64,000 nucleotides of DNA from QPJE01 sp051747745. GTDB lineage: Bacteria > Bacillota > Halanaerobiia > Halanaerobiales > Halanaerobiaceae. The notes under the pieces are model-generated. The model worked only from the letters and a program-made list of their open reading frames with translations. It did no database searches and had not been told where the DNA came from. Each line of letters begins with the position of its first letter. The stretch's first letter is position 1. Of this stretch, positions 43,713-51,541 are shown piece by piece. Location: assembly GCA_051747745.1 (NCBI GenBank), contig JBNJGL010000004.1, positions 8,812-72,811 of the forward strand, read 5' to 3'. The position numbers were made by a program, and so were the translations under genes.

Positions 43713-44715
43713 TAAAACAGAGATAAAAAATATAAGAATTGAAAGTATAATAGAAAAGTATCCGTATACAGAAATTTTTTTTAAAGAACAGGAAATACCA
43801 ATTGAAAAAAGATCGCAGACATTGAATGAGATTTTTGAAAATATAAGCAGTATTGAGATGGAAGATATAGTTTATTCTGAAGATGAAACTGCTGAAAAAC
43901 TAATTCAATATATAAAAAATATGCAGGAATTTCTTGGTGAAGAAGATGATATTGTTAAAAACCTCTCTATACTGCCTGGAAGAGATAAAAAGGGGAACAA
44001 AGAGAAATACGAAAAGCTAACCATTAATAGTGGAGAAATCATTTCTATTGTCGGTCCAACCGGATCCGGAAAAAGCCGACTGCTGGCTGATATAGAGTGG
44101 ACTGCCAGTGGTGATACTCCAACCAGCCGACACATTTTGATAAATGGTGAAAAACCAGATAGAAAATGGAGGTTTTCAGGTGGTAAAAAATTAGTAGCAC
44201 AGCTTTCTCAAAATATGAACTTTGTTATGGACCTTTCTGTGGAGGAATTTCTGCATTTACATGCGGAGAGCCGCCTGATAGAAAATGAAGATCAGGTAGT
44301 GGAAAGAATAATAGAAGAAGCAAATAAGCTTGCAGGTGAGAAATTTTCTCGCAGTGCTCAGATAACAAGCTTAAGTGGAGGCCAGTCTCGAGCATTAATG
44401 ATAGCCGATACAGCTATTTTGAGTTCATCTCCCATTATTTTAATTGATGAGATAGAAAATGCGGGAATAAATAGAGAAAAAGCACTGGAGCTGCTTGTTG
44501 GGGAAGAAAAAATAGTATTAATGGCAACTCATGATCCAATACTGGCACTGATGGGTAATAGAAGAATAATTATTAATAATGGTGGAATAGTTAATATTAT
44601 AGAGACAAGTAAAAGAGAAAAAGCTATGTTAAACGAATTAAAAGAAATTGACAGTTACCTCACTGAACTGCGCGAAGATCTACGTTATGGAAGGGAATTA
44701 AAAGGAAAATTGTAA
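43705..44715 (+). CDS. DUF1858-like domain + stand-alone ABC ATPase
   Basis: The start is the ATG at 43705, or the GTG nine bases earlier. Residues ~8-50 (IRIESIIEKYPYTEIFFKEQEIPIEKRSQTLNEIF) resemble the DUF1858-type domain of the first operon gene. The ABC domain has Walker A GPTGSGKSRLLADIE (117-124), signature SLSGGQSRALMIADTAIL, Walker B PIILIDEIENAG and switch His in LMATHDPILAL. No transmembrane subunit is encoded next to it, so it is not an ordinary transporter ATPase. It overlaps the GTPase gene. A shared N-terminal domain with the binding-protein-like partner suggests that the two meet in one complex (inference). Confidence 0.8.
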   Translation: MYNKTEIKNIRIESIIEKYPYTEIFFKEQEIPIEKRSQTLNEIFENISSIEMEDIVYSEDETAEKLIQYIKNMQEFLGEEDDIVKNLSILPGRDKKGNKEKYEKLTINSGEIISIVGPTGSGKSRLLADIEWTASGDTPTSRHILINGEKPDRKWRFSGGKKLVAQLSQNMNFVMDLSVEEFLHLHAESRLIENEDQVVERIIEEANKLAGEKFSRSAQITSLSGGQSRALMIADTAILSSSPIILIDEIENAGINREKALELLVGEEKIVLMATHDPILALMGNRRIIINNGGIVNIIETSKREKAMLNELKEIDSYLTELREDLRYGRELKGKL

Positions 44716-44870
44716 AAAATAAATTATTATTAATAATTACTATTGTTATTTTAAAATTTAGTTATCTAATAACTTTATTTTCCCCCTGCTGCTGATGTAT
44801 AATTGATTATATTAAGGAAATTCACTGTGATTTCTTTAGAAATTATACTCAATGGACAGGGGGCATTTTT

Positions 44871-46670
44871 ATGAAGATAAAATATTTGGATGGCAGCAGA
44901 TTATATTATGCATTTTTATCTGGAGCACAAGAAGTTATTAATAATAGAGAAGAGCTAAACAATATAAATGTTTTCCCTGTTGCAGATGGTGATACCGGAA
45001 CAAATATGAGCAGAACATTACAGATGATTTTGCAAAAAATTAATGAAGATTATTCTTTAAAATCACTGGTCGATGTAATGAGTGAACAGGCATTAAAAGG
45101 TGCTATTGGGAATTCGGGCATAATATTTGCTCAATTTATAAATGGTTTTAATAATAGCCTTAATTTTTTGACTATAGAAAATAGAAGATTAAATGTTAAT
45201 AATTTTTCTTCAGCTGTAGATGGAGCAGTAACTTATACTTATCAGGGTGTAAGCAATCCAGTAGAAGGAACTGTATTAACTGTAATGCGGGAATGGTCTC
45301 AGTCTCTTCAGGAAATAAAAGAAAAAACTGATGATTTTGAAGAGTTAATGTTAGAATCATTTAAAAAAGCTAATATTTCTCTTAATGAAACAAAGAATCA
45401 GCTGGAAGTTTTGAAAAAATCAGATGTAGTAGATTCCGGTGCTCTTGGTTTTATATATTTTCTTAAAGGAATAGTGAATTTAATCAGAAATGGTAATATT
45501 AAAAAAACAGTAAAAGAAATAATAGTGCCGGAATTCAAAAAAGAAGTTATCGATAAAGAGCAAAAATTGGATTACCGATTCTGTACAGAAGTTTATTTAG
45601 AAAATGCAGAAAAAGAAAAAGATGAGATTAAAAGTGATATATCCACCTTAGGGGAATCTATAATAATTGCTGGAGATAAAAAGAAAATGAGAATTCACAT
45701 ACACACAAATCAACCTGCTGTATTTTTTAATAAAATTAATGGAATATCTCATATAATAGATCAAAAAGTTGATGATATGCTGATTCAGTATAATGTTAAA
45801 TACAGACAGAAGTCAGAAATAGCATTAGTAACTGATTCAATTGCCGATATACCGGAAGATTTTATTCTTGAAAAGCAAATTCATGTTATACCTATAAATA
45901 TAATTATAGATGATACAGTATTTTTGGATAAACTAACTTTAAAAAGTGATAATTTTTTTGATAAAGCAGATAAAGCAGATAAATATCTTCATTCATCACA
46001 GCCTTCAGTGGAGGTTGTTGAAAATAAGTTATCTTTTCTGGCAGACCATTATAAATCAGTAATAATAATAACAGTTGCTCAAAAATTAAGTGGAACCTAT
46101 AATAATATAAAAAAGGCAGCAGAAAAATTTAAAGATGAAATTGATATTGCAGTAATAGATTCAAAACTAAATTCTGCTGCTCAGGCTCTACTGGTTATGG
46201 AAGCTGCTGGGCAAATTGATGAGAAAAATAGTTTTAAAGATATTGTTAAATACATTAATAAAATAAAAAATAATATTTATATTTATGTAAGTGTGGATGA
46301 TTTTAAATATATGGTTAGAGGTGGCAGGGTGAGTCCTCTTAAAGGCAGACTTGCATCTTTTCTGAACTTAAAACCGGTTATAACATTGAATAAAGATGGA
46401 AGTGGAAAGGCTTTTGCAGCAGCTTTTAGCACCGGGGCAAATACAAGAAAAATTAAAAATATTATAAGCAGACATCTTAAAAAAGAAGGAATAAAAAAAT
46501 ATGCCATAGTACATGCTGATGCTTCAGAAAAAGCAGAAGAATATAAAAATATTTTTTCAGCATTGATTGATAAAAAACCAGAATTTGTAGAAAATATTTC
46601 TGCAGCTGTTGCTTTGAATTCAGGCAGGGGAAGTGTTGCTATTTCGATTCTGACGGGTGAGGACTGGTAG
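44871..46670 (+). CDS. fused fatty-acid kinase: DAK2 (FakA-like) + DegV (FakB-like)
   Basis: The 599-residue protein starts with a DAK2 kinase domain (DGSRLYYAFLSGAQEVINNREELNNINVFPVADGDTGTNMSRTL, then GAIGNSGIIFAQFINGF). The middle resembles the FakA C-terminal region (RFCTEVYLEN, IHIHTNQP). From about residue 318 a DegV lipid-binding domain follows (IALVTDSIADIPEDFI, SQPSVEVVENKL, SGTYNNIKKAA, YMVRGGRVSPLKGRLASFLNLKPV). In Staphylococcus these are separate proteins FakA and FakB that phosphorylate fatty acids; the fusion puts carrier and kinase in one chain. GGGGGC precedes the ATG. It is likely cotranscribed with the next gene. Confidence 0.88.
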   Translation: MKIKYLDGSRLYYAFLSGAQEVINNREELNNINVFPVADGDTGTNMSRTLQMILQKINEDYSLKSLVDVMSEQALKGAIGNSGIIFAQFINGFNNSLNFLTIENRRLNVNNFSSAVDGAVTYTYQGVSNPVEGTVLTVMREWSQSLQEIKEKTDDFEELMLESFKKANISLNETKNQLEVLKKSDVVDSGALGFIYFLKGIVNLIRNGNIKKTVKEIIVPEFKKEVIDKEQKLDYRFCTEVYLENAEKEKDEIKSDISTLGESIIIAGDKKKMRIHIHTNQPAVFFNKINGISHIIDQKVDDMLIQYNVKYRQKSEIALVTDSIADIPEDFILEKQIHVIPINIIIDDTVFLDKLTLKSDNFFDKADKADKYLHSSQPSVEVVENKLSFLADHYKSVIIITVAQKLSGTYNNIKKAAEKFKDEIDIAVIDSKLNSAAQALLVMEAAGQIDEKNSFKDIVKYINKIKNNIYIYVSVDDFKYMVRGGRVSPLKGRLASFLNLKPVITLNKDGSGKAFAAAFSTGANTRKIKNIISRHLKKEGIKKYAIVHADASEKAEEYKNIFSALIDKKPEFVENISAAVALNSGRGSVAISILTGEDW

Positions 46671-46685
46671 AAGAAAGGAGCAGCT

Positions 46686-47456
46686 ATGAATATTTATTTT
46701 TATGTTTATTTATTTATCTTCATTTATTTTTCCCTGTTCTTTATAACAGCTATAATTATAAAAAATAATTCAATAGTTGATATAGGTTGGGGAGCCGGCT
46801 TTGTTTTAAGCTCTTATTTTGCACTTTTTTTAACTGGTAATTTTAATATACGGTCGATTATAACTGTTTTACTGGTAACTATCTGGGGTTTTAGACTTTC
46901 CTATCATATCTTTAAAAGAAATCATGGTAAGCCAGAAGACTTTCGTTATGCAAAATGGCGGGAAGAATGGGATTATTTTTATTTGAGGTCTTTTTTCCAG
47001 ATATTTGTTTTACAGGGTATTTTGATGTTTATTATAGTTTCTTCTGTAATCAATATAATTTACAGCCCCATGCATCAATTAAAAGTGTTTGATTTTATAG
47101 GACTATTGATCTGGTTGATTGGTTTTTATTTTGAATCTGTTGGAGATAAACAGCTAAAGGAATTTTTAAAAAAACCTGAATCTCAAAAAGATGGGCATAT
47201 AATGAAAGAAGGCCTCTGGAAATATACACGTCATCCAAATTATTTTGGAGAAGCTACAATGTGGTGGGGTATATTTATAATAGGTCTTTCAACTTTAAGT
47301 GGGTGGAAGTTTATTATAAGTCCTATTACAATTACTTATTTGCTTCTTTTTGTTTCTGGTGTACCTATGCTTGAAAAAAAATATGCCGATGATGAAGAAT
47401 TTCAGCGTTATGCAGAAAAAACTAATAAGTTTTTTCCCTGGTTTCAAAAAAAATAA
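46686..47456 (+). CDS. DUF1295 membrane protein (steroid 5-alpha-reductase/ICMT-like fold)
   Basis: The 256-residue protein has about six transmembrane segments. It has the DUF1295 hallmarks: SIVDIGWGAGFVLSSY near the N-terminus, the loop RNHGKPEDFRYAKWREEW, and the C-terminal NADPH/substrate motif LWKYTRHPNYFGEATMWWGIF with EKKYADDEEFQRYAEKTNKFFPWF. Relatives act as lipid or sterol reductases or methyltransferases; the substrate here is unknown. AAAGGAG precedes the ATG and it lies 15 bases after the FakA/DegV fusion gene, hinting at lipid metabolism. No terminator follows at once. Confidence 0.88.
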   Translation: MNIYFYVYLFIFIYFSLFFITAIIIKNNSIVDIGWGAGFVLSSYFALFLTGNFNIRSIITVLLVTIWGFRLSYHIFKRNHGKPEDFRYAKWREEWDYFYLRSFFQIFVLQGILMFIIVSSVINIIYSPMHQLKVFDFIGLLIWLIGFYFESVGDKQLKEFLKKPESQKDGHIMKEGLWKYTRHPNYFGEATMWWGIFIIGLSTLSGWKFIISPITITYLLLFVSGVPMLEKKYADDEEFQRYAEKTNKFFPWFQKK

Positions 47457-47530
47457 TTTAAAATTACATTGAATATTAAAAACAGGGAAATTACTTATAA
47501 ATAAAGGAGTTTCCCCAAATTTTATTTTGA

Positions 47531-47614
47531 GCTGCAAAAAGGGGGCTTTAGTTATCAACGAAATTTTTAGATTTATCTAAAACTCAATATTCCTGCATCT
47601 CCCCTTTTTGCAGC
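47531..47614 (+). repeat. long-hairpin element C
   Basis: GCTGCAAAAAGGGG and CCCCTTTTTGCAGC form a perfect 14-bp inverted repeat around a 56-base AT-rich loop. The shape, with CAAAAAGG/CCTTTTTG in the arms, matches copies A and B, but the loop differs. There is no U-tract on either strand. Confidence 0.6.
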
Positions 47615-47696
47615 AGTATATAAAAAAATGGGAAAAGTCCAATTATAAATAGTATTGAAAGTATAATATAAACAATGTATAATTAAATTAATTAAT

Positions 47697-47727
47697 AAAG
47701 AGGCAGTTAACTGTCTCTTTATCTTTA
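47697..47727 (+). terminator. terminator or attenuator hairpin before the DUF523 gene
   Basis: AAAGAGGCAGTT / AACTGTCTCTTT pairs over 12 positions with one G-U, followed by ATCTTTAT. It lies only 26 bases before the next start codon. Confidence 0.55.
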
Positions 47728-47746
47728 TATAACTGGGAGAGAAAAC

Positions 47747-48721
47747 ATGAGAAAATTTAAAAAGCCAAATCTTATTATCAGTAAATGTCTGGAGTTTTGT
47801 AAGTGCCGTTATAATGGTGAGGTTATTAAAGATGATTTTATAAAAAAGCTTTCGGAATATGTTAATTTCATAAAAGTTTGTCCAGAGGTAGAAATTGGTT
47901 TGGGAGTTCCCAGAAATGCAGTACGGCTTGTAAAAGAAGGTGACAAATTAAAACTGCTTGATTCAAAAACAGGGGCAGACCATACAGATAAAATGAATAA
48001 ATTTGCTGCAGATTTTATTGATTCTTTAAATAGTGAAGAAATTGAGGGATTTATTGCGAAAAACAGATCTCCATCCTGTGGCAGCGGTGATTCTAAAGTA
48101 TATGCAGATACTGGCAGAGTTCCTTCACTGGGAGAAAAGGTTTCTGGAATGTTCACTTCAATAGTTGAAAAAAAATTACCTATAGTTTTAATTGAAAATG
48201 AAGGAAGATTGAAGAACTTTAAATTGAGAGAAAATTTTTTGATTCAGATATTTATGCTTTCAGACTTAAGAGAAGTAATTAAATCGGGCAAAATAGCAAA
48301 GTTAATAGAATTTCATAGTAATAATAAATACCTGCTTATGTCATATGATCAGAAAAAATTAAACGAACTTGGCAGTATTGTAGCTTCATATAAAAAAGGA
48401 AGATTTGCAGAAATTGCTTCAGAATATAGAACTAAACTGATTGAATCATTAAAAACCGTTCCAGGTACAGGCAGAAGAATAAACATGCTGCAGCATATTT
48501 TTGGATATGTATCTCAAAATATTTCCCGCAAAGAAAGAGAGTATTTTTTAACTTTGCTTGAAGATTATCGGCGGGAAAGAATACCTTTTTCTCTGCCGCT
48601 TGCTTTACTAAGATCATGGGTAATAAGATTTGATGTAGATTATTTGCTGGCTCAGACTATCTTTTACCCATATCCTGAAGATCTTATAGAAGTAAATGAT
48701 TCAGGCAAAGGAAGAATATAA
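47747..48721 (+). CDS. DUF523 (TudS-like) + DUF1722 fusion protein
   Basis: The 324-residue protein has an N-terminal DUF523 domain (KPNLIISKCLEFCKCRYNGEVI; VCPEVEIGLGVPRNAVRLV; AKNRSPSCGSGDSKVY). The domain is related to thiouracil desulfidase TudS, whose cysteines bind a [4Fe-4S] cluster; cysteines at residues ~14, 18, 20 and in SPSCG are candidates. From about residue 190 a DUF1722 (YbgA-like) domain follows (LIEFHSNNKYLLMSYDQKKLNELGSIVAS, REYFLTLLEDYRRERIPFSLPLALLRSWV). The fusion is known in many bacteria; its substrate is not. GGGAGAG precedes the ATG, with a hairpin just upstream. Confidence 0.88.
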   Translation: MRKFKKPNLIISKCLEFCKCRYNGEVIKDDFIKKLSEYVNFIKVCPEVEIGLGVPRNAVRLVKEGDKLKLLDSKTGADHTDKMNKFAADFIDSLNSEEIEGFIAKNRSPSCGSGDSKVYADTGRVPSLGEKVSGMFTSIVEKKLPIVLIENEGRLKNFKLRENFLIQIFMLSDLREVIKSGKIAKLIEFHSNNKYLLMSYDQKKLNELGSIVASYKKGRFAEIASEYRTKLIESLKTVPGTGRRINMLQHIFGYVSQNISRKEREYFLTLLEDYRRERIPFSLPLALLRSWVIRFDVDYLLAQTIFYPYPEDLIEVNDSGKGRI

Positions 48722-48735
48722 AAGGATGGATAAAA

Positions 48736-49953
48736 ATGTATGACAGACAATTTGAACGTGAATTATCTATAATAAATGATTTGCTCTTAGGATATTCCAG
48801 TAAGTTTTCGCATCTGCTGGATAATACTGATTTGATGACATATGAACTGCCCTTAAATACTGCTGCAGTGTTTAAGCTTTCATCAGATGCCGAATATTAT
48901 AATAAAAGTAACTTTACCAGAAGAGATGAAGAAAACGAGATTATTCAGATAATAAAAAATGTAGGTAGGGAAGAGAATATAGAGCTTGCTGTTTCCAGCA
49001 TATATCCTGGATATTTTGTTCTTTTTTTTAGAAATGAAGCTCTGTCCCCTTCCAATGAAAGCTATCAAAAAAGTCTTGATTTTATAAAAATTGTTCTGGA
49101 AAAACTTAAATCAGAAAAAAGCTGGGAGTTTACCTGTGGTATTGGAAGAAGTTATGAAAAAATTAAGGGACTTTTATTTTCTTATCGAGAAGCAGCAGAC
49201 GTATGTGAAACTGCTGCATTTCAACAAAAAGAAGTAGCTCATATAGAAGAACTTTTTCTGCCGGCAAATAGTGAAGATGAAAAAGAAAATTTTCTAGATT
49301 TAGAGGAAGATCTTTTTGAAAATATTGACAGCAGCAATGATGATTTAATTCCGGGTATTATGAGATCAATTGTAGTAAATATATGCCGCGAAAAAATACA
49401 GCCGGACAAAATAAAGCTTACAGTTATGGAATTTATAAATGATTTAATTAAAAAATTGGAAGAAGATCTTGTTGATTCAGGTAGATTTCTGGAAAACTAT
49501 TATCAATATGTCGAAAAAATAATAGATCTGACTACAGAGGAAGAACTATTTGCTCTAATAGAAAGATTATCAACAAGAGTAGTAGATATAATTAGGAGAA
49601 GCGGTAATGTGCTCAAAGATCAGAAACAGATCAGGAGAGCACTGCTTTATATGGAAGATAACTATGATAGAGATCTGGCATTAGAAGAAGTAGCCGATGA
49701 AATAGGACTGAGTTTTTATTATTTCAGTCATTTATTTAAAGAAGAAGTAGGAGAAAATTTCATTACATATTTGAACCGCTTAAGAATAAGAAAGGCAAAG
49801 GAACTGCTCAGAGAAACAAATTTAAACATATCGGAAATAGCATTTAAAGTTGGCTTTAATACACCAAATTATTTTACAAGAGTTTTTAAAGAATTTGTTA
49901 ATATGCCTCCCAGCAAATACAGAACTGATAATTTCGGTAAAAAAGGATTTTAA
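48736..49953 (+). CDS. AraC-family transcriptional regulator
   Basis: The 405-residue protein has a C-terminal AraC DNA-binding domain with two helix-turn-helices (ALEEVADEIGLSFYYFSHLFKEEVGENFITYLNRLRIRKAKELL, then NISEIAFKVGFNTPNYFTRVFKEFVNMPPSKYR). The N-terminal ~300 residues are a ligand or signal domain resembling those of YesN/CdaR-type regulators, including FTCGIGRSYEKIKGLLFSYREAADVCETA, a motif common in such proteins. No cognate kinase is adjacent. It starts 15 bases after the DUF523 gene and lies just upstream of gdhA; a regulatory link to gdhA is possible. AAAGGAT precedes the ATG. Confidence 0.88.
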   Translation: MYDRQFERELSIINDLLLGYSSKFSHLLDNTDLMTYELPLNTAAVFKLSSDAEYYNKSNFTRRDEENEIIQIIKNVGREENIELAVSSIYPGYFVLFFRNEALSPSNESYQKSLDFIKIVLEKLKSEKSWEFTCGIGRSYEKIKGLLFSYREAADVCETAAFQQKEVAHIEELFLPANSEDEKENFLDLEEDLFENIDSSNDDLIPGIMRSIVVNICREKIQPDKIKLTVMEFINDLIKKLEEDLVDSGRFLENYYQYVEKIIDLTTEEELFALIERLSTRVVDIIRRSGNVLKDQKQIRRALLYMEDNYDRDLALEEVADEIGLSFYYFSHLFKEEVGENFITYLNRLRIRKAKELLRETNLNISEIAFKVGFNTPNYFTRVFKEFVNMPPSKYRTDNFGKKGF

Positions 49954-49965
49954 GCCTGTACAATT

Positions 49966-49995
49966 TTGCTCTTAATTCTAAATCATAATTATATT
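49966..49995 (+). promoter_or_regulatory. candidate promoter for gdhA
   Basis: TTGCTC (49966-49971), an 18-base spacer, then TATATT (49990-49995). It would give a leader of about 120 bases containing the hairpins at 50058-50116. Confidence 0.4.
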
Positions 49996-50057
49996 CTGAA
50001 AATAATATTTATTTCTAACAAAAATATATAGAAAAGCAAAAAAATATGATACAGGAG

Positions 50058-50116
50058 ATACCTCTCAGGTGGAGAAGGTAAGCAACAGTAAGTTATTAAT
50101 CCATTCTGGGAGGTAT
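50058..50116 (+). promoter_or_regulatory. gdhA leader with two alternative hairpins, one sequestering the ribosome site
   Basis: ATACCTCTCAG (50058-50068) pairs with CTGGGAGGTAT (50106-50116) over 11 positions with one G-U. The second arm contains the gdhA Shine-Dalgarno GGGAGG. The same first arm can instead form a local hairpin, ACCTCTC with GAGAAGGT (one bulged A, loop AGGTG), which would free the ribosome site. The two folds exclude each other, as in a translational riboswitch. I do not recognise a known riboswitch class. Confidence 0.6.
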
Positions 50117-50122
50117 TAATTT

Positions 50123-51373
50123 ATGTCAGATGAAATTAGTGTTTATGATTCAGTCTTAGAACAATTAAATGAAGCAGCAGATCAATTAGGCTTAGATGAA
50201 CAGGTAAGGGAGCTTCTGCGAGAACCCATGCGAACTCTTAAAGTATCGATACCGGTGCGTATGGATAGTGGAAAAGTTAAAATATTTAAAGGAATGAGAT
50301 GCCAGCATAATGATGCTCTTGGTCCAACAAAAGGAGGAATTAGATTTCATCCACAGGTAGATGAAAACGAAATTAAAGCACTTGCATCCTGGATGACTTT
50401 TAAATGTTCACTTGCAGGTATACCTTTTGGCGGGGCCAAAGGTGGGGTTGAATGTGATCCTCTGAATATGAGCCAGGGAGAACTTGAAAGGCTGAGCAGG
50501 GGCTTTATTAGAGCTATAGCTCCAGTTATCGGTCCGGATAAGGATATTCCTGCTCCGGATGTTTATACTAACCCACAGGTAATGAGCTGGTTTATGGATG
50601 AGTTTTCTCAGCTGAAAGGTGTGAACTCTCCCGGTCTTGTTACAGGTAAACCGATTGTTTTAGGTGGATCATTTGGCCGAGATTCTGCAACTGCAAAAGG
50701 ACTTATGTATATTGCAAGAGAGATGTCGGAAGCATTTGATATAGATTTAGATGGAGCCAGGGTGGTAGTTCAGGGTTATGGTAATGTTGGAAGCTTTACC
50801 GCCGAATTTCTGCATGACCTGGGGTGTAAAATTGTAGCAGTTAATGAGGTCTATGGTGGAGTATATAATCCAGATGGTTTGGATCCATGTCATTTAAACG
50901 AACTCAAAAAAGAGGGGAAACAGGTCTGTGATTATGAAGATTCTCAGGTCATAGAGAATGGGGAAATTTTTTCTCTTGACTGTGATATTCTTGTTCCAGC
51001 TGCACTTGAAAATCAAATTACTCCAGATGTAGCCAGGAAAATTAAGGCTGATTATATTATAGAAGCAGCAAATGGACCGACAACACCTGAGGCAGATAAG
51101 ATACTTCGGGAAAGAGGAATTACAGTTATTCCAGATATTCTTGCAAACTCTGGTGGTGTAACAGTTTCTTATTTTGAATGGGTTCAAAACCTTTACCACT
51201 ATTACTGGACTAAGGATGAAGTTGATTCAAAATTAGAAAAAATAATGGTAGATGCATTTTCTAAAGTGTTTAAAGTAAAAGGAGAGAGAGATGTTACAAT
51301 GAGAGTAGCTGCCTATATTGTTGCCATTGAACGTTTAACTGAAGCAATGAGAAGCAGAGGCTGGCTCGAATAA
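50123..51373 (+). CDS. gdhA: glutamate dehydrogenase (Glu/Leu/Phe/Val dehydrogenase family)
   Basis: The full-length 416-residue enzyme has the glutamate-binding region KGMRCQHNDALGPTKGGIRFHP, catalytic lysine in IPFGGAKGGVECDP, APDVYTNPQVMSWFMDEFS, and the NAD(P) loop VVVQGYGNVGSFTAEFL. The C-terminus is AYIVAIERLTEAMRSRGWLE. It interconverts 2-oxoglutarate and glutamate and so links carbon metabolism to glutamate, the monomer of the polyglutamate operon and a common osmolyte. Length is typical of the hexameric type. The ribosome site lies inside the leader hairpin described separately. Confidence 0.95.
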   Translation: MSDEISVYDSVLEQLNEAADQLGLDEQVRELLREPMRTLKVSIPVRMDSGKVKIFKGMRCQHNDALGPTKGGIRFHPQVDENEIKALASWMTFKCSLAGIPFGGAKGGVECDPLNMSQGELERLSRGFIRAIAPVIGPDKDIPAPDVYTNPQVMSWFMDEFSQLKGVNSPGLVTGKPIVLGGSFGRDSATAKGLMYIAREMSEAFDIDLDGARVVVQGYGNVGSFTAEFLHDLGCKIVAVNEVYGGVYNPDGLDPCHLNELKKEGKQVCDYEDSQVIENGEIFSLDCDILVPAALENQITPDVARKIKADYIIEAANGPTTPEADKILRERGITVIPDILANSGGVTVSYFEWVQNLYHYYWTKDEVDSKLEKIMVDAFSKVFKVKGERDVTMRVAAYIVAIERLTEAMRSRGWLE

Positions 51374-51481
51374 AATATATAAATTACTTTAAAAATCAAA
51401 TTTTGAACCATAAATTAAACTTTGATATTTGCGATTTGTGGTAAAATTTGAGATATAAAAAAATAATACTAATAATAACAA

Positions 51482-51510
51482 AAGAGTGCAGATTTTTAAT
51501 CTGCACTCTT
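51482..51510 (-). terminator. intrinsic terminator of the glycosyltransferase operon
   Basis: The 13-bp perfect stem AAGAGTGCAGATT / AATCTGCACTCTT is followed, on the minus strand, by TTGTTATT. It lies 30 bases beyond the stop at 51542. It also faces the gdhA 3' end. Confidence 0.75.
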
Positions 51511-51541
51511 CTGCCGCTATATTTGGTTTTTAAGAAAAAAT

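Noticed and set aside
44782..44863. CCCCCTG pairing with CAGGGGG, which contains the ribosome site of the FakA/DegV gene
   Set aside because: A good -10 box (TATAAT, 44798-44803) lies between the arms, so the first arm is probably not in the transcript.
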